DNA from: Pseudomonadota bacterium
GTDB taxonomy: Bacteria; Desulfobacterota; Desulfobulbia; Desulfobulbales; Desulfocapsaceae
Direction of reading: 5' to 3'
Assembly: GCA_018820855.1 (NCBI GenBank)
Contig: JAHJNL010000042.1
Coordinates: 1-64,000 of the forward strand
Length of the DNA stretch: 64,000 bases
A program made the translations under genes and the position numbers. Position 1 is the stretch's first letter. Every line of letters begins with the position of its first letter. Below are positions 15,253 through 24,659 of this stretch, piece by piece. The notes beneath the pieces are model-generated. The model was not told the DNA's origin, ran no database searches, and saw only the letters and a list, made by a program, of their open reading frames with translations.

Positions 15253-15497
15253 TGAGCGAACCCGAAAGGGTATTCACACTCCGTGTAGAATGCCACGCCG
15301 GTTACCGGGAAGAGGAGTTTCCATGCCGGTTCTTCCTGCACAGCAGAAAGATAGAGGTTGTCGAGATTCTTGATCAGTGGCTGGCACCTGACCATCGTTA
15401 CTTCAAAGTGAGAGGTGATGACGGGGCCAGTTATATCATTCGACACGAGGTGACTAGCGGTTTGTGGGAGCTGACCATGTTTGACCTGACCCGCTGA
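15252..15497 (+). CDS. Conserved small protein of unknown function (DUF6504-like)
   Basis: 81 residues. The central segment CRFFLHSRKIEVVEILDQWLAPDHRYFKVRGDDGASYIIRHE and the ending WELTMFD fit small beta-rich cytosolic proteins of the DUF6504 kind (RRxxVxEVLDxW...YFKV), for which no function is established. Its ATG overlaps the preceding stop by one base, so it is translationally coupled to the hibernation-factor fusion, hinting at a stress or translation role. Confidence 0.7.
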   Translation: MSEPERVFTLRVECHAGYREEEFPCRFFLHSRKIEVVEILDQWLAPDHRYFKVRGDDGASYIIRHEVTSGLWELTMFDLTR

Positions 15498-15525
15498 GGC
15501 GGACACCTTACAGGGAGGACTGTAG

Positions 15526-15996
15526 ATGACAATGAAACTTACATCCGACGCATTTTTCCATCGCAGCGAAATTCCTTCGCTTTATACCTGTGACGGCCTG
15601 GATATCTCGCCTCCCCTGGATTGGAGCGAGCTGCCGCCGGACACCAAAAGCATGACCCTTATTGTCTATGATCCCGATGCACCGGATCCGGCAGCCCCTC
15701 AAATGATCTGGGTTCACTGGATACTATATAACCTGCCGATCGACTGCAGCGGCCTGGAACAGGGTATCAGCAACAGCGAACTTCCACCCGGCACCAAGGA
15801 AGGGTTGAACAGTTGGTGCAATACCAACTATGGCGGCCCCTGTCCACCCATCGGTCGCCATCGCTATTTCTTCAAGCTCTCTGCCCTGGAAACAGTTTTG
15901 CCGGATCTTGACAGGCCCAACAAGACGAAACTGGAAAAATACATGCGCGGCCATGTCCTTGAGGAAACAGAGTTGATGGGTACCTATCAACGCTGA
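15526..15996 (+). CDS. YbhB/YbcL family Raf kinase inhibitor-like (PEBP) protein
   Basis: 156 residues. Phosphatidylethanolamine-binding-protein fold marks are present: SEIPSLYTCDGLDISPPLDWSELP, the DPDAPDP ligand-site motif (about residue 50), MIWVHWILYNLP, and GGPCPPIGRHRYFFKLSAL (about 103-122). The bacterial function is unclear; a cytosolic ligand-binding role is likely. It lies 28 bases after the previous gene, with GGGAGGACTG as ribosome binding site, and completes the four-gene run that starts with pcm. Confidence 0.92.
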   Translation: MTMKLTSDAFFHRSEIPSLYTCDGLDISPPLDWSELPPDTKSMTLIVYDPDAPDPAAPQMIWVHWILYNLPIDCSGLEQGISNSELPPGTKEGLNSWCNTNYGGPCPPIGRHRYFFKLSALETVLPDLDRPNKTKLEKYMRGHVLEETELMGTYQR

Positions 15997-16174
15997 CCCT
16001 GCTGCAACCAGGCCACCAACCTCTGCAGCATCAATGCATTGACCGCGGCATAACCTTTCCCCGTATAGCCGAAGCAAGCGACGCAACACAACACAGATCT
16101 GTTTTCTTCCAGTAAAAGGCACTGGAAAGAACCTGGCTTAACTCACCATACCGGGTTCCAGACCAGAACCCGGC

Positions 16175-16636
16175 TTAAATCTCCAGAGCCGTTTTTTTGC
16201 AAACCGTTCTCAGAGCAAAATTGGATTGCACCCGTGCGACATTAGGAAAACGAGAGAGATACTGCCTGTGGATTCGCTCATAGTCCTGAGTATCAGAGGC
16301 CACCACACGAATCAAATAGTCAGAGTCTCCTGACATCAAAAAACATTCCATGATCTCCGGACAGGTTTTGACAGCAGCTTCAAAAGCGTCAAAGGCCAGC
16401 TCGCTTTGACTGTTGAGGGTAATTTCCACGAATACGTTTGTTGGCTTGCCCACCGCTTCCTGGCGAATCAACATGACATAACTGTCTATAATCCCGCTTT
16501 GTTCCAGAATTTGAACGCGCCGCAGGCAGGCGGACGGGGAAAGATTGACCCTTCCGGCAAGTTCCGCGTTTGTCATACGGCCATCAAGCTGCAACAAATT
16601 AAGTATTTTTCGATCAATCTCATCCAAGGCTGTCAT
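16175..16636 (-). CDS. Lrp/AsnC-family transcriptional regulator
   Basis: 153 residues: N-terminal helix-turn-helix (LDEIDRKILNLLQLDGRMTNAELAGRVNLSPSACLRRVQILEQSGII, residues 3-50) and a C-terminal RAM ligand domain (FVEITLNSQSELAFDAFEAAVKTCPEIMECFLMSGDSDYLIRV). Such proteins form octamers and respond to amino acids. It is divergent from alanine dehydrogenase with 157 bases between starts, the classic arrangement of a regulator controlling ald in response to alanine or leucine. Confidence 0.92.
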   Translation of the reverse strand: MTALDEIDRKILNLLQLDGRMTNAELAGRVNLSPSACLRRVQILEQSGIIDSYVMLIRQEAVGKPTNVFVEITLNSQSELAFDAFEAAVKTCPEIMECFLMSGDSDYLIRVVASDTQDYERIHRQYLSRFPNVARVQSNFALRTVCKKTALEI

Positions 16637-16793
16637 TCGAATTTAATTCTCCATAATAGTCATAAATAATAATTTCATTGCGATATATACCTATTTCACC
16701 GTGACATTCGCAAGCACATTCGGTGTTTCTTCTGGTATTATATTTCTCATTAACGTTTATGAATTTACATACTAGCAACATATGGAGAAACAA

Positions 16794-17906
16794 ATGCTCA
16801 TAGGTGTTCCCAAGGAAATCAAAAATCACGAATACAGGGTGGGTATGACACCATCTGTAGTTCGAGAAGCAGTTCTTCGCGGACATGAAGTGCTGATTGA
16901 AACAACGGCTGGTCTTGGTGTCGCTCTCACTGACGACGATTACAGAAAAGCTGGTGCGGTAATCATAGCCGATGCTGCAGAGGTGTTCGCCAAGGCCGAG
17001 ATGATTGTCAAGGTAAAGGAGCCGCAGGCCATTGAGTGCCAAATGCTGCATGAAGGTCAATTACTCTTCACCTACCTGCATCTGGCACCGGATCCCGAAC
17101 AAACCAACCTTCTGCTAGAGTCTGGATGTACCGCACTCGCCTATGAAACTGTTACCGATGAGAATGGTGGGTTGCCCTTACTCGCGCCCATGAGTGAAGT
17201 AGCAGGTCGTATGTCGATCCAGGTGGGAGCCGTATCTCTGCAAAAAGCCAACGGTGGATCGGGTATGTTACTTGGTGGCGTGCCGGGGACACCACCAGCA
17301 AAGGTGACAATTATCGGTGGCGGTGTTGTCGGTACCAATGCCGCCCGCATGGCCCTTGGACTCGGTGCCGACGTGACCATCCTGGACAAATCGCTGGCAA
17401 GGTTGAAATACCTTGATGATGTATTCGGTCCCCGCCTGAAAACCATTTACGCCACCATCGATGCAACAGAGAAACTCGTACTGGACTCGGACCTTGTTGT
17501 CGGTGCCGTCCTGGTACCAGGTGCCGCCGCTCCCACGTTAGTGAAACGAAGCGATTTGTCTTACATGCAGCCCGGATCGGTTCTTGTTGATGTTTCCATC
17601 GATCAGGGAGGTTGTTTCGAAACCTCGCATGCCACAACACATGCAGACCCGACTTACATCATCGACAATGTTGTCCACTATTGCGTGGCCAACATGCCGG
17701 GTGCCGTGGCAAAAACCTCAACGTTTGCTTTAAATAATGCTACGCTGCCTTTCATCCTGGCCCTCGCCGATAAGGGATGGAGAAAGGCATGTGCCGAGGA
17801 CCCGTATTTGCGGGAAGGCCTCAATATACATGCCGGAAAGCTGACATATAGGGCGGTCGCAGAATCCCTTGATAAAGTGTTCACCCCCACGGCCGATATC
17901 CTCTGA
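16794..17906 (+). CDS. ald: Alanine dehydrogenase
   Basis: 370 residues; NAD-dependent interconversion of L-alanine and pyruvate plus ammonia, used to assimilate or release ammonium. Marks: [20 protein letters not shown] with the substrate-binding Arg15, KVKEPQ with Lys near residue 74, the [17 protein letters not shown] segment with catalytic Asp/His region (YLHLAP), and the Rossmann [26 protein letters not shown] (about 173-198). Start set to 16794 because GGAG lies 7 bases before it and MLIGVPKE is the conserved N-terminus. Probably controlled by the adjacent Lrp-type regulator. Confidence 0.95.
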   Translation: MLIGVPKEIKNHEYRVGMTPSVVREAVLRGHEVLIETTAGLGVALTDDDYRKAGAVIIADAAEVFAKAEMIVKVKEPQAIECQMLHEGQLLFTYLHLAPDPEQTNLLLESGCTALAYETVTDENGGLPLLAPMSEVAGRMSIQVGAVSLQKANGGSGMLLGGVPGTPPAKVTIIGGGVVGTNAARMALGLGADVTILDKSLARLKYLDDVFGPRLKTIYATIDATEKLVLDSDLVVGAVLVPGAAAPTLVKRSDLSYMQPGSVLVDVSIDQGGCFETSHATTHADPTYIIDNVVHYCVANMPGAVAKTSTFALNNATLPFILALADKGWRKACAEDPYLREGLNIHAGKLTYRAVAESLDKVFTPTADIL

Positions 17907-17975
17907 CCTGTGCTTCCGCCTAAGTAACTGTCTGTTTTTCATTCACAAAGACAAAACAACTTGACTTTTTCAATC

Positions 17976-18014
17976 GTGAGAAGCCCCTTTTGGAGGCAAA
18001 AAGGGGATTCTCAC
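17976..18014 (+). terminator. Hairpin after ald
   Basis: Arms GTGAGAA-CCCCTTTT and AAAAGGGG-TTCTCAC pair along their length with one small bulge around a short loop, 70 bases after the ald stop. No T run follows, but the A/T block in the stem gives some termination character on both strands. Confidence 0.55.
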
Positions 18015-18368
18015 CATCAAATTTCACTATTTCTGCCGGCTTTTCTCTACCATTAAAGGGGATAACGTTGTTCTACCCAGTCGCAGGACCCTTGAAACTG
18101 GCCGAAAGAGTTCGTAGCCCGGTTTTTCAATTTACTGCCTTCGTCCCTTCACGGTCAACCTCTCAGCAACAAGCCCTTGCCTTCGATCAGCAAATTATGT
18201 TAAATTATTTACAGAAGATAGACGCTCTCATAAAGAGTTCCGACCCCATAAGTTCCCCCCATGCAAGTGCTTACCCACCCTTGCCTGCAAGCAGGAGAAA
18301 ACAGGGTTGTTCCTCATCCGCTTCCTCTATGGCTTCTGAACGGTCCATATGGTTAGGAGATAATCAAA
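18015..18368. other. Intergenic region upstream of the patatin gene
   Basis: About 350 bases with no convincing gene. The GC-rich stretch at about 18075-18125 looks structured but was not matched to any riboswitch class. AGGAG before 18369 is the patatin ribosome binding site. Confidence 0.35.
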
Positions 18369-19265
18369 ATGAATATCGGTTTGGCCCTTGGAAGTGGTTC
18401 GGCTCGTGGGTGGTCACATATCGGAATTATTCATGCCCTGGCCGATCTCGGTATCGAACCCGACATTGTTTGTGGTACCTCTATAGGTGCACTCGTTGGC
18501 GCATCATATGTATCAAACAAACTGGAAAAACTTGAAAAATGGGTTTGTTCGCTGACAAAGTTTGAAACAGCGAGATTCTTTGAGATTAACGCCCGAATGA
18601 ATGGATTTGTGAATACGGAAAGGCTTCACCATTTTCTAAAAGAATATGTCGCTGACGATGATGCCACAATTGAGGAACAGCCTAAACAGTATGCTTCCGT
18701 CGCCACAGATCTCGAAAGCGGCAGGGAAATGTGGTTAACGAAAGGTTCGATGATAGAGGCGGTCTGGTCATCAATTTCTCTACCCGGCCTATTCCCGGCA
18801 ATACGAAATAATGGTAAATGGCTTGTTGATGGCGGCTTGGTCAATCCAGTTCCTGTTTCCGTATGTCGTGCATTGGGCGCAGATATTGTCATCGCTGTTA
18901 ATTTGAATGGCGATATTGTTGGCAAACATTTCAGAAAGCCTGGGAATACGACAAAAAAGGATAATAGCGTTGTAGGTAAGCTAACTGATTTGGTTATGGA
19001 TTATACTGTTTCTGCACTAACGGCTAACAAGGTTAAAGTTCAACCACCTGGTTTATTTGAAGCAATCGCCGGATCATTCAACATTACCCAGGACAGGATC
19101 ACCAGGAGCCGTATGGCTGGAGATCCCCCGGATATTCTTCTTTCTCCCAAACTGTCACATATCGGATTGGTAGAGTTTTATCGTGCGGCTGAAGCTATAA
19201 ATGAAGGTAAGGATTGTGTACGAAGGATGTCACCTGAAATAAAATACTTGCTGGAAATGAATTAA
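18369..19265 (+). CDS. Patatin-like phospholipase (RssA/NTE family)
   Basis: 298 residues. A catalytic Ser-Asp dyad is visible: the oxyanion loop LGSGSARGW at residues 7-15, the nucleophile elbow GTSIG near residue 41, and the aspartate in VDGGLVNPVPVSV near residue 157. It is a cytosolic serine hydrolase acting on phospholipids or acyl esters; the physiological substrate is unknown. AGGAGATAATCAAA precedes the ATG. There is no signal peptide or beta-barrel domain, so it is of RssA rather than PlpD type. Confidence 0.9.
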   Translation: MNIGLALGSGSARGWSHIGIIHALADLGIEPDIVCGTSIGALVGASYVSNKLEKLEKWVCSLTKFETARFFEINARMNGFVNTERLHHFLKEYVADDDATIEEQPKQYASVATDLESGREMWLTKGSMIEAVWSSISLPGLFPAIRNNGKWLVDGGLVNPVPVSVCRALGADIVIAVNLNGDIVGKHFRKPGNTTKKDNSVVGKLTDLVMDYTVSALTANKVKVQPPGLFEAIAGSFNITQDRITRSRMAGDPPDILLSPKLSHIGLVEFYRAAEAINEGKDCVRRMSPEIKYLLEMN

Positions 19266-19425
19266 CAATATTGTTGACTCTGATACTTTTTTTTCTTCGT
19301 TTCCATCACGAGAATGCAACACATCGATTCGGAAATCTTTACTTTCTCTGCAATGAGATGCCTCTGCACTGATGCGATGGTTCGATTCAATTGCCAACCC
19401 ACGTTACAACGGTGAAATAATTACT

Positions 19426-19845
19426 ATGGAAGCACCAGGAAAACAATTTGTTTCAAAGCGAGTAATCACTTATGAAGTAATAGCCTTTACACTCATAATT
19501 CTGTTCATTTGGATTGATGAAGTAATGGATATTCCCTATTTACTCTTAGGGGCAGAAAAAACCCCCTTAAACTGGAGGGAATCATTTTTTGAAAGTGTAA
19601 GCATAGCAATTCTCGGTGCAATAATAATCAGTTACACAAATAAGATTTTTCAAAGGATGAAATATCTCGAGGGACTCCTGTCAATATGTGCATCGTGTAA
19701 AAAGATCAGGGATGAAAAGGGCAACTGGCATCAGATTGAATCTTATATTCATGCAAGGTCAGAAGCAAGATTCAGCCATGGGATTTGTCCGGATTGTGCG
19801 GAAAAATTATACCCTGAATTCAATCCATATAAGAAAAACAAATAG
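19426..19845 (+). CDS. Two-TM protein with C-terminal CxxC...CxxC tail
   Basis: 139 residues: two hydrophobic segments (about residues 13-35 and 55-75), then a short juxtamembrane helix and the tail ICASCKKIRDEKGNWHQIESYI...FSHGICPDCAEKLYPE. This tail is well known at the C-terminus of PAS/GGDEF/histidine-kinase proteins and probably binds a metal through its two CxxC pairs. Here it stands alone on a membrane anchor with no signalling domain. The ATG at 19426 is preferred to one 18 codons upstream because the latter's extension is not hydrophobic or conserved-looking; no strong ribosome binding site is seen for either. Confidence 0.65.
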   Translation: MEAPGKQFVSKRVITYEVIAFTLIILFIWIDEVMDIPYLLLGAEKTPLNWRESFFESVSIAILGAIIISYTNKIFQRMKYLEGLLSICASCKKIRDEKGNWHQIESYIHARSEARFSHGICPDCAEKLYPEFNPYKKNK

Positions 19846-19939
19846 CCAAGACATCCATGCTGGGGCCCCGTCTTCCGTGACCTTTGATTTACTATGCTTA
19901 ACAGAATCATTTCCCTAAGCACATGCGTCCTGCTTTTCG

Positions 19940-20890
19940 TCAAAATACCGGATTATAATCGAAAAAGTGCCTGGTTGTCAGATTACGGTAGGTGCGGGTC
20001 TCACTTCTGGCCACAAAGGAGTGGGTCACGGCTCCGGTTGCTGTAAATCTCACACCTTCTAAAAATTCACCATCTGTTACTCCGGTGGCAGCAAATGATA
20101 TCCTGCTGGAATTGATCATATCTTCCACTCTGAAAACCTTATCAAAGTCATGGATACCATGGCTCATGGCCTCTTGCCTATCCGAGTCATTATCATAGGA
20201 TATTTTACCTTCCATATAGCCGCCCAGGCAACTTATGGCCGCAGCAACAACGGTTCCTTCCGGGGCATAGCCATACCCCATATAGATATCGGCCTTTTCC
20301 CCGCTGATTGCCGCAAGACAGCCTGAAATTTCACCTTCTTCTATCAGTTTTATTCTTGCCCCGCAGCTTCTCACTTCATTTATCAGATCCTGATGCCGTT
20401 TCCGGTTTAGTATACAGACTGTCACATTATCGGTATATTTTCTCAAAACCCTGGCCACCCGTTTGACATTGGCAGCAGGTGACTGATTGATATCAATGAC
20501 CTCCCCACCCACTTCCGGACCGACAACTATTTTATACATCCGCAGATTAGGAATAGACTGAATGGAACCGTCCTCCGTAATGACCGTGTAGGAAGTGGCA
20601 TTGTTGCGACCGTCTGCAGCGGCATGTTGAGCCTCAAGAGCAACAATCATCAAGTCCATATCCGGCCCGCCTCCCCCAAGGGTAGTCGGCAGCTTGCAGA
20701 TTTCCTTACGGTCGGCAAAGCGATCATTAATCACAGAGCCGTTGATCATCAGCCTGTCGAGAGTCTTGACAATGGCCTTTCTTGCCTGATTCAGGATGTC
20801 ATCATGATTACCAAGGCCCTGTATTCTGGCAGCCGTGAGTGCCGCCATCTCAGTGGCCCTGACAATTTCCATCCCATAGTTCGTGTTCAT
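19940..20890 (-). CDS. GlpX-like protein with degraded catalytic motifs (class II fructose-bisphosphatase homologue)
   Basis: 316 residues, clearly homologous along its length to class II fructose-1,6-bisphosphatase GlpX. The N-terminal IVRATEMAAL, KIVVGPEVGGEVIDINQSPAANV, GYAPEGTVVAAAISCLGGYMEG and FAATGVTDGEFLEGV segments all align. The metal and catalytic sites do not: GRGDK is GLGNHD, the GEGE motif is lost (INDRFADRKE), and DPIEGT is VALEAQH. Hydrolysis by the usual Mg/Mn mechanism is therefore unlikely. It may bind a sugar phosphate as a regulator or have a new activity. An intact, unrelated class III FBPase lies immediately upstream on the same strand, so a partner or sensor role is possible. 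Confidence 0.8.
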   Translation of the reverse strand: MNTNYGMEIVRATEMAALTAARIQGLGNHDDILNQARKAIVKTLDRLMINGSVINDRFADRKEICKLPTTLGGGGPDMDLMIVALEAQHAAADGRNNATSYTVITEDGSIQSIPNLRMYKIVVGPEVGGEVIDINQSPAANVKRVARVLRKYTDNVTVCILNRKRHQDLINEVRSCGARIKLIEEGEISGCLAAISGEKADIYMGYGYAPEGTVVAAAISCLGGYMEGKISYDNDSDRQEAMSHGIHDFDKVFRVEDMINSSRISFAATGVTDGEFLEGVRFTATGAVTHSFVARSETRTYRNLTTRHFFDYNPVF

Positions 20891-21031
20891 GGTTCAATCC
20901 AAGTTAACAGTTTCATACCTAAGGAGACACGCATTGACTTCAAGCGCTGGGGCAGACAGGCCTCGCCCAAAAAGCCATTTCCTGAGAACCGACCGCGAGA
21001 CGTGGAGAGGCAGTTCTCAGTCAGTGCCGGT

Positions 21032-22831
21032 TCAAGCAAACTCTCTGATCCTGGCCAATAGAGCGTTGCTCTGTCGTTTCAAAAGGACACCTCTTGCCGT
21101 GTCTTTAATTTTCATCGGTTGCCTGAATTCATCGATAAGCTCAATGTCCAGAGGCGCAGACTCTAACTGTTCAGCTGCCTTCTGCATCTCCTCCGGAGTA
21201 GGCAGGATAATACCGAAAAGCTGATAAGGCGTATGGACCAGAGCATGGCCACGATTATAATAGGCTGCGGCAAAGCCTCCATCCACATTGATGGCCACAC
21301 CGTCAGCGGAAGCCATCTGATTACCTTTCAGATAATCAACCGGTGTGTGGCCAAAGACCACACGCTTAATCCCAAACTCGTCCTTCAATTTCTTTTTGAA
21401 GGAATCAGTCTGCAGATTTTTCTTCCAATACAAGGTCCTCTCAGTGTGGCTTTCCTTATCAAGGAGGAAATAGCGCTCAAAAGTCTTCATCGCGTGTTTA
21501 CCGAAAAATGGCGACTTGGGCCCGCACCAGAGATAAAAAAACAGCGCCTGATCTTCTTCTTCCTGTGGCTCTTCCCTCAGATATCTCAACCCAACCCGCT
21601 CTATGGTTTCCTGGACAAAGTCGAGCAAGTTTCTTCCCTGTCGTCCCAGGAATTCTTCAAACTCGCCGTCTTCCTTTGAGGGAACCAGGGCATGAATATT
21701 GAGAATATTGTTATGGATATGATACGTCTTTCCCTTTTTAAAGAAATAACTGAGCAGCCTTTTGATTTTGCTATTACCGGTAAACTGATGAGTAAGATCA
21801 TCAATAACCTCCTGCTCTTCCTCTGTAAGTTTTGTCGGGTCGTCAAGGTCGATGGTCGGAAAATGAGAGTCATTGAGACCCGCCGTGTCTCCTGTTTTCA
21901 ACATTGCAGACAGACGATCCAGCCAGAGCCTGGCTTCCATCTCATATTCCGGAAATTTTTTAATGGTCTGTTCTTCAAGTTTAAACTGGATCACTGCCAG
22001 GGCTTTTTCCATACTCTTGCCCTTTCCGGTTTTTGCCTTGAATTTCCCTGTTATTTTCTCCACAGGATAGTTTTTTTCAGCAAATGCAGCCAATTTTGAA
22101 CTGTCAAAATGAAGACGTTCCATCAGGTCAAAATGATCATAGCGGCAGGTAATGCGCATGGCCTCTGCCACCAGTGACTGATTACCCGAGACTGCTCCCA
22201 TCCACAAAATATCATGATTGCCAAAGACATAATCAACCATATCCCGGTAAGCAAAGGAAGAAAGGATGCGAATGATTTTATCAGGTTGCGCGCCACGGTC
22301 AAAGATATCACCCAATACCAGAATACGATCAAGCAAGATCTGCCTGATACTGTGGGCAAGGTGAGAGATCAATCTTTCCGAAAGCGCTTTTTCTTCAAAC
22401 ACCTGATCCGGAACAGGAAGACCTGAAATCAAGCGCTTAATGGTATTGCGAAATTCAGGAGGAAAGATATTTTTGGTCCGATGCCTGATATTGGACAAGC
22501 GGTATTTCAAGATCTGAACCAGACAAAAGATCACATCCTGGGTGTCCATCAGGATACGATCTTCTTTAACATACCGTTTTTTACGTATAATCTGAGTGAG
22601 ATATTGAACTTTATCAACACTGAAGGTCTTGGGAAGGGCTTCCCGACAAGTCTGGTATAACATACCGAAACGGCCGCGCAGGATGGCCATGAAGCGATCC
22701 CCCTCACCATGCAGATCGCTGATCCAGAGAGTTACAGGTATGTTGGAGTTAAGCTCATTTTCAATATCGAGCAACTGCTGGGCCAGTTTATCCAGCTCAC
22801 TCGTTTGCAGGCGAAAACTGTTTTCCTTCAT
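21032..22831 (-). CDS. fbp: Fructose-1,6-bisphosphatase class III
   Basis: 599-residue metallophosphoesterase-type FBPase of the kind first known in Firmicutes. The binuclear metal site is intact: [11 protein letters not shown] (D-x-H, about residue 39), GDIFDRG (about 174), [10 protein letters not shown] (about 205) and [13 protein letters not shown] (about 500). It is gluconeogenic, removing the 1-phosphate of fructose 1,6-bisphosphate. It is slightly shorter than the Bacillus enzyme. It is encoded 141 bases upstream of the GlpX-like gene in the same orientation, giving two unrelated FBPase families side by side. Confidence 0.9.
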   Translation of the reverse strand: MKENSFRLQTSELDKLAQQLLDIENELNSNIPVTLWISDLHGEGDRFMAILRGRFGMLYQTCREALPKTFSVDKVQYLTQIIRKKRYVKEDRILMDTQDVIFCLVQILKYRLSNIRHRTKNIFPPEFRNTIKRLISGLPVPDQVFEEKALSERLISHLAHSIRQILLDRILVLGDIFDRGAQPDKIIRILSSFAYRDMVDYVFGNHDILWMGAVSGNQSLVAEAMRITCRYDHFDLMERLHFDSSKLAAFAEKNYPVEKITGKFKAKTGKGKSMEKALAVIQFKLEEQTIKKFPEYEMEARLWLDRLSAMLKTGDTAGLNDSHFPTIDLDDPTKLTEEEQEVIDDLTHQFTGNSKIKRLLSYFFKKGKTYHIHNNILNIHALVPSKEDGEFEEFLGRQGRNLLDFVQETIERVGLRYLREEPQEEEDQALFFYLWCGPKSPFFGKHAMKTFERYFLLDKESHTERTLYWKKNLQTDSFKKKLKDEFGIKRVVFGHTPVDYLKGNQMASADGVAINVDGGFAAAYYNRGHALVHTPYQLFGIILPTPEEMQKAAEQLESAPLDIELIDEFRQPMKIKDTARGVLLKRQSNALLARIREFA

Positions 22832-22943
22832 TCTACGCCCTCCTCCTCATATTGAAATTTGCAAGGTAAGGTAAGAGATTGCCTGCTCCAATATCTGTCT
22901 ATACTCAACGGAAGTACCTCTTGTCTGTTTAGCCAAGGTGGTT

Positions 22944-24467
22944 TCAGAATTTTTTCCAGCTGCGCACCAGTTCGACCAGGGTCCTTACCCCGGTACCGGA
23001 TGGCCCTTTGGGAACATAAGATTTCTTGGTGAAATTCCATGCCGTTCCTGCAATGTCCATATGAGCCCATGGTGTATCTCCGACAAACTTCTGAAGATAC
23101 GCTGCAGCCGTGATTGTACCGGCAGGACGCCCTCCGGTATTCTTGATATCAGCCACATCAGACTCAATCTGTTTGGAGTACTCCTTATCCAGGGGAAGTT
23201 GCCAGAGCGGTTCCCCAACGCGTTCTCCTGCTGCCAACAGACGATCAATCAGATCCTGATTGTTGCCAAGGAGTCCTGTCCGATGATGCCCCAGACCAAG
23301 AATAACGGCTCCGGTCAGTGTTGCCAGATCAACCACACAGGCAGGCTGGTATTTTTCAATACCGTAGGCCAGGGCATCTGCAAGGATGAGTCGTCCCTCG
23401 GCATCGGTGTTGATGATCTCTGAGGTGATTCCACCGTAATGCCTTACAATGTCGCCCGGCTTCAGAGCAGAGCCGCCGGACATATTATCCGTGGAAGGAA
23501 TAATGGCAACTACATTCACTTTGGGTTTCTCGGTACCAACAACCCCCATCATGGAAAGCACTGCGGCGCCGCCGCACATGTCGTACTTCATCTCTTCCAT
23601 CCCTGCTGCCGGCTTCAGGCTGACACCTCCTGAATCAAAAGTAAGCCCCTTCCCGACAAGGAGTATGGTCTGCGCTTTTTCCGATGCACGGTATTCCAGA
23701 ATAACCATCTTCGGTGGTTCGGCAGAGCCCTGGTTAACACCGAGGATGCCTCCCATCTTCAACTCCTTCATGTCAGTTTTATCAAGGACAGTACAGTGCA
23801 TCTCATGTTTTTTGGCAAGGGTCTGTGCATATTCAGCAAAACTTGTCGGAGTCCACCCGTTTCCAGGTTCATTGGCCATGTCTCTAGCCTTACGTCCTGC
23901 CTCCGCCGCCTGTTGCCCATGCAGTATTGCACGACGCAGGCCCTTTCCACTGCTTGAGGCGCTGATCTCAATCTCCTTGATAGCCTGAAACGGCGGCTCT
24001 TTCTCGTCAGGCTTTTTATATTTCAGAAAACGATAATCTCCAAGCAGAATGCCCTCGACAAGACATTCAACGATTTCTTCTTCATTCAAACCTTGCACTT
24101 CAGGCAGGCAGAGAAAAAGCTTATTCGCCTTCAACTCAGCAGCCTTTTCGGCGATGGTTCCGCCACAACATCGACAACGTTCACGTGCTGAACTGAGTTT
24201 ATCGCTCTCTTGTTTACCGAGTCCGACAAAGAGCAGTCGTTTTGCTGACAACTTCCGTTTCTCTGAGACCTGTGGATAAAAAACCAGGGTATTGCCGTCA
24301 GTTCCTTTGAAATCACCTAAGGCAATTGCCTTTTTCAATTCATTTTCAACAGGACTGCGGTTCACTTTTATTTTTTCATTTTTGTCCTGTTCAAAACAGC
24401 AAACCAGGAGATCACCGGAAAAGGTCTCAGGTTTTTTCCGGGTCAGGGTCAGTTTAGTCGATGTCAT
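22944..24467 (-). CDS. pepA: Leucyl aminopeptidase (M17)
   Basis: 507 residues, cytosolic di-zinc/manganese hexameric aminopeptidase that removes N-terminal residues and may also bind DNA. The M17 active site is complete: LLVGKGLTFDSGGVSLKP (metal Lys and Asp), YDMCGGAAVL, and the signature NTDAEGRLILADAL near residue 350. The N-terminal half contains the less conserved macro-like domain and an unusual CRCCGG cluster near residue 100. It lies 112 bases upstream of the class III FBPase gene on the same strand. Confidence 0.94.
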   Translation of the reverse strand: MTSTKLTLTRKKPETFSGDLLVCCFEQDKNEKIKVNRSPVENELKKAIALGDFKGTDGNTLVFYPQVSEKRKLSAKRLLFVGLGKQESDKLSSARERCRCCGGTIAEKAAELKANKLFLCLPEVQGLNEEEIVECLVEGILLGDYRFLKYKKPDEKEPPFQAIKEIEISASSSGKGLRRAILHGQQAAEAGRKARDMANEPGNGWTPTSFAEYAQTLAKKHEMHCTVLDKTDMKELKMGGILGVNQGSAEPPKMVILEYRASEKAQTILLVGKGLTFDSGGVSLKPAAGMEEMKYDMCGGAAVLSMMGVVGTEKPKVNVVAIIPSTDNMSGGSALKPGDIVRHYGGITSEIINTDAEGRLILADALAYGIEKYQPACVVDLATLTGAVILGLGHHRTGLLGNNQDLIDRLLAAGERVGEPLWQLPLDKEYSKQIESDVADIKNTGGRPAGTITAAAYLQKFVGDTPWAHMDIAGTAWNFTKKSYVPKGPSGTGVRTLVELVRSWKKF

Positions 24468-24659
24468 TCAGTTACCTCCAGCAACTATCGGTATATTCAG
24501 CATAAGAATAGCGGTCACTCATTACATCACACACTATAGCCGTTCACATCTGTTTGGCAAAGAAGTAAAAGAACGGTATAGTTACTCTAATCATAAATTT
24601 TACTGTCAATACCATTTGTTTTTTGTTTTCCATTCATCCCCCAGTACAAGGAGAAGATC

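Noticed and set aside
18060-18130. GC-rich, structured-looking stretch considered as a riboswitch
   Set aside because: The conserved cores of c-di-GMP, glycine, SAM and M-box classes were not found on either strand.
17990-18535. 181-codon frame upstream of and overlapping the patatin gene
   Set aside because: Starts within the ald hairpin, has no protein-like composition, and runs out of frame into the patatin gene.
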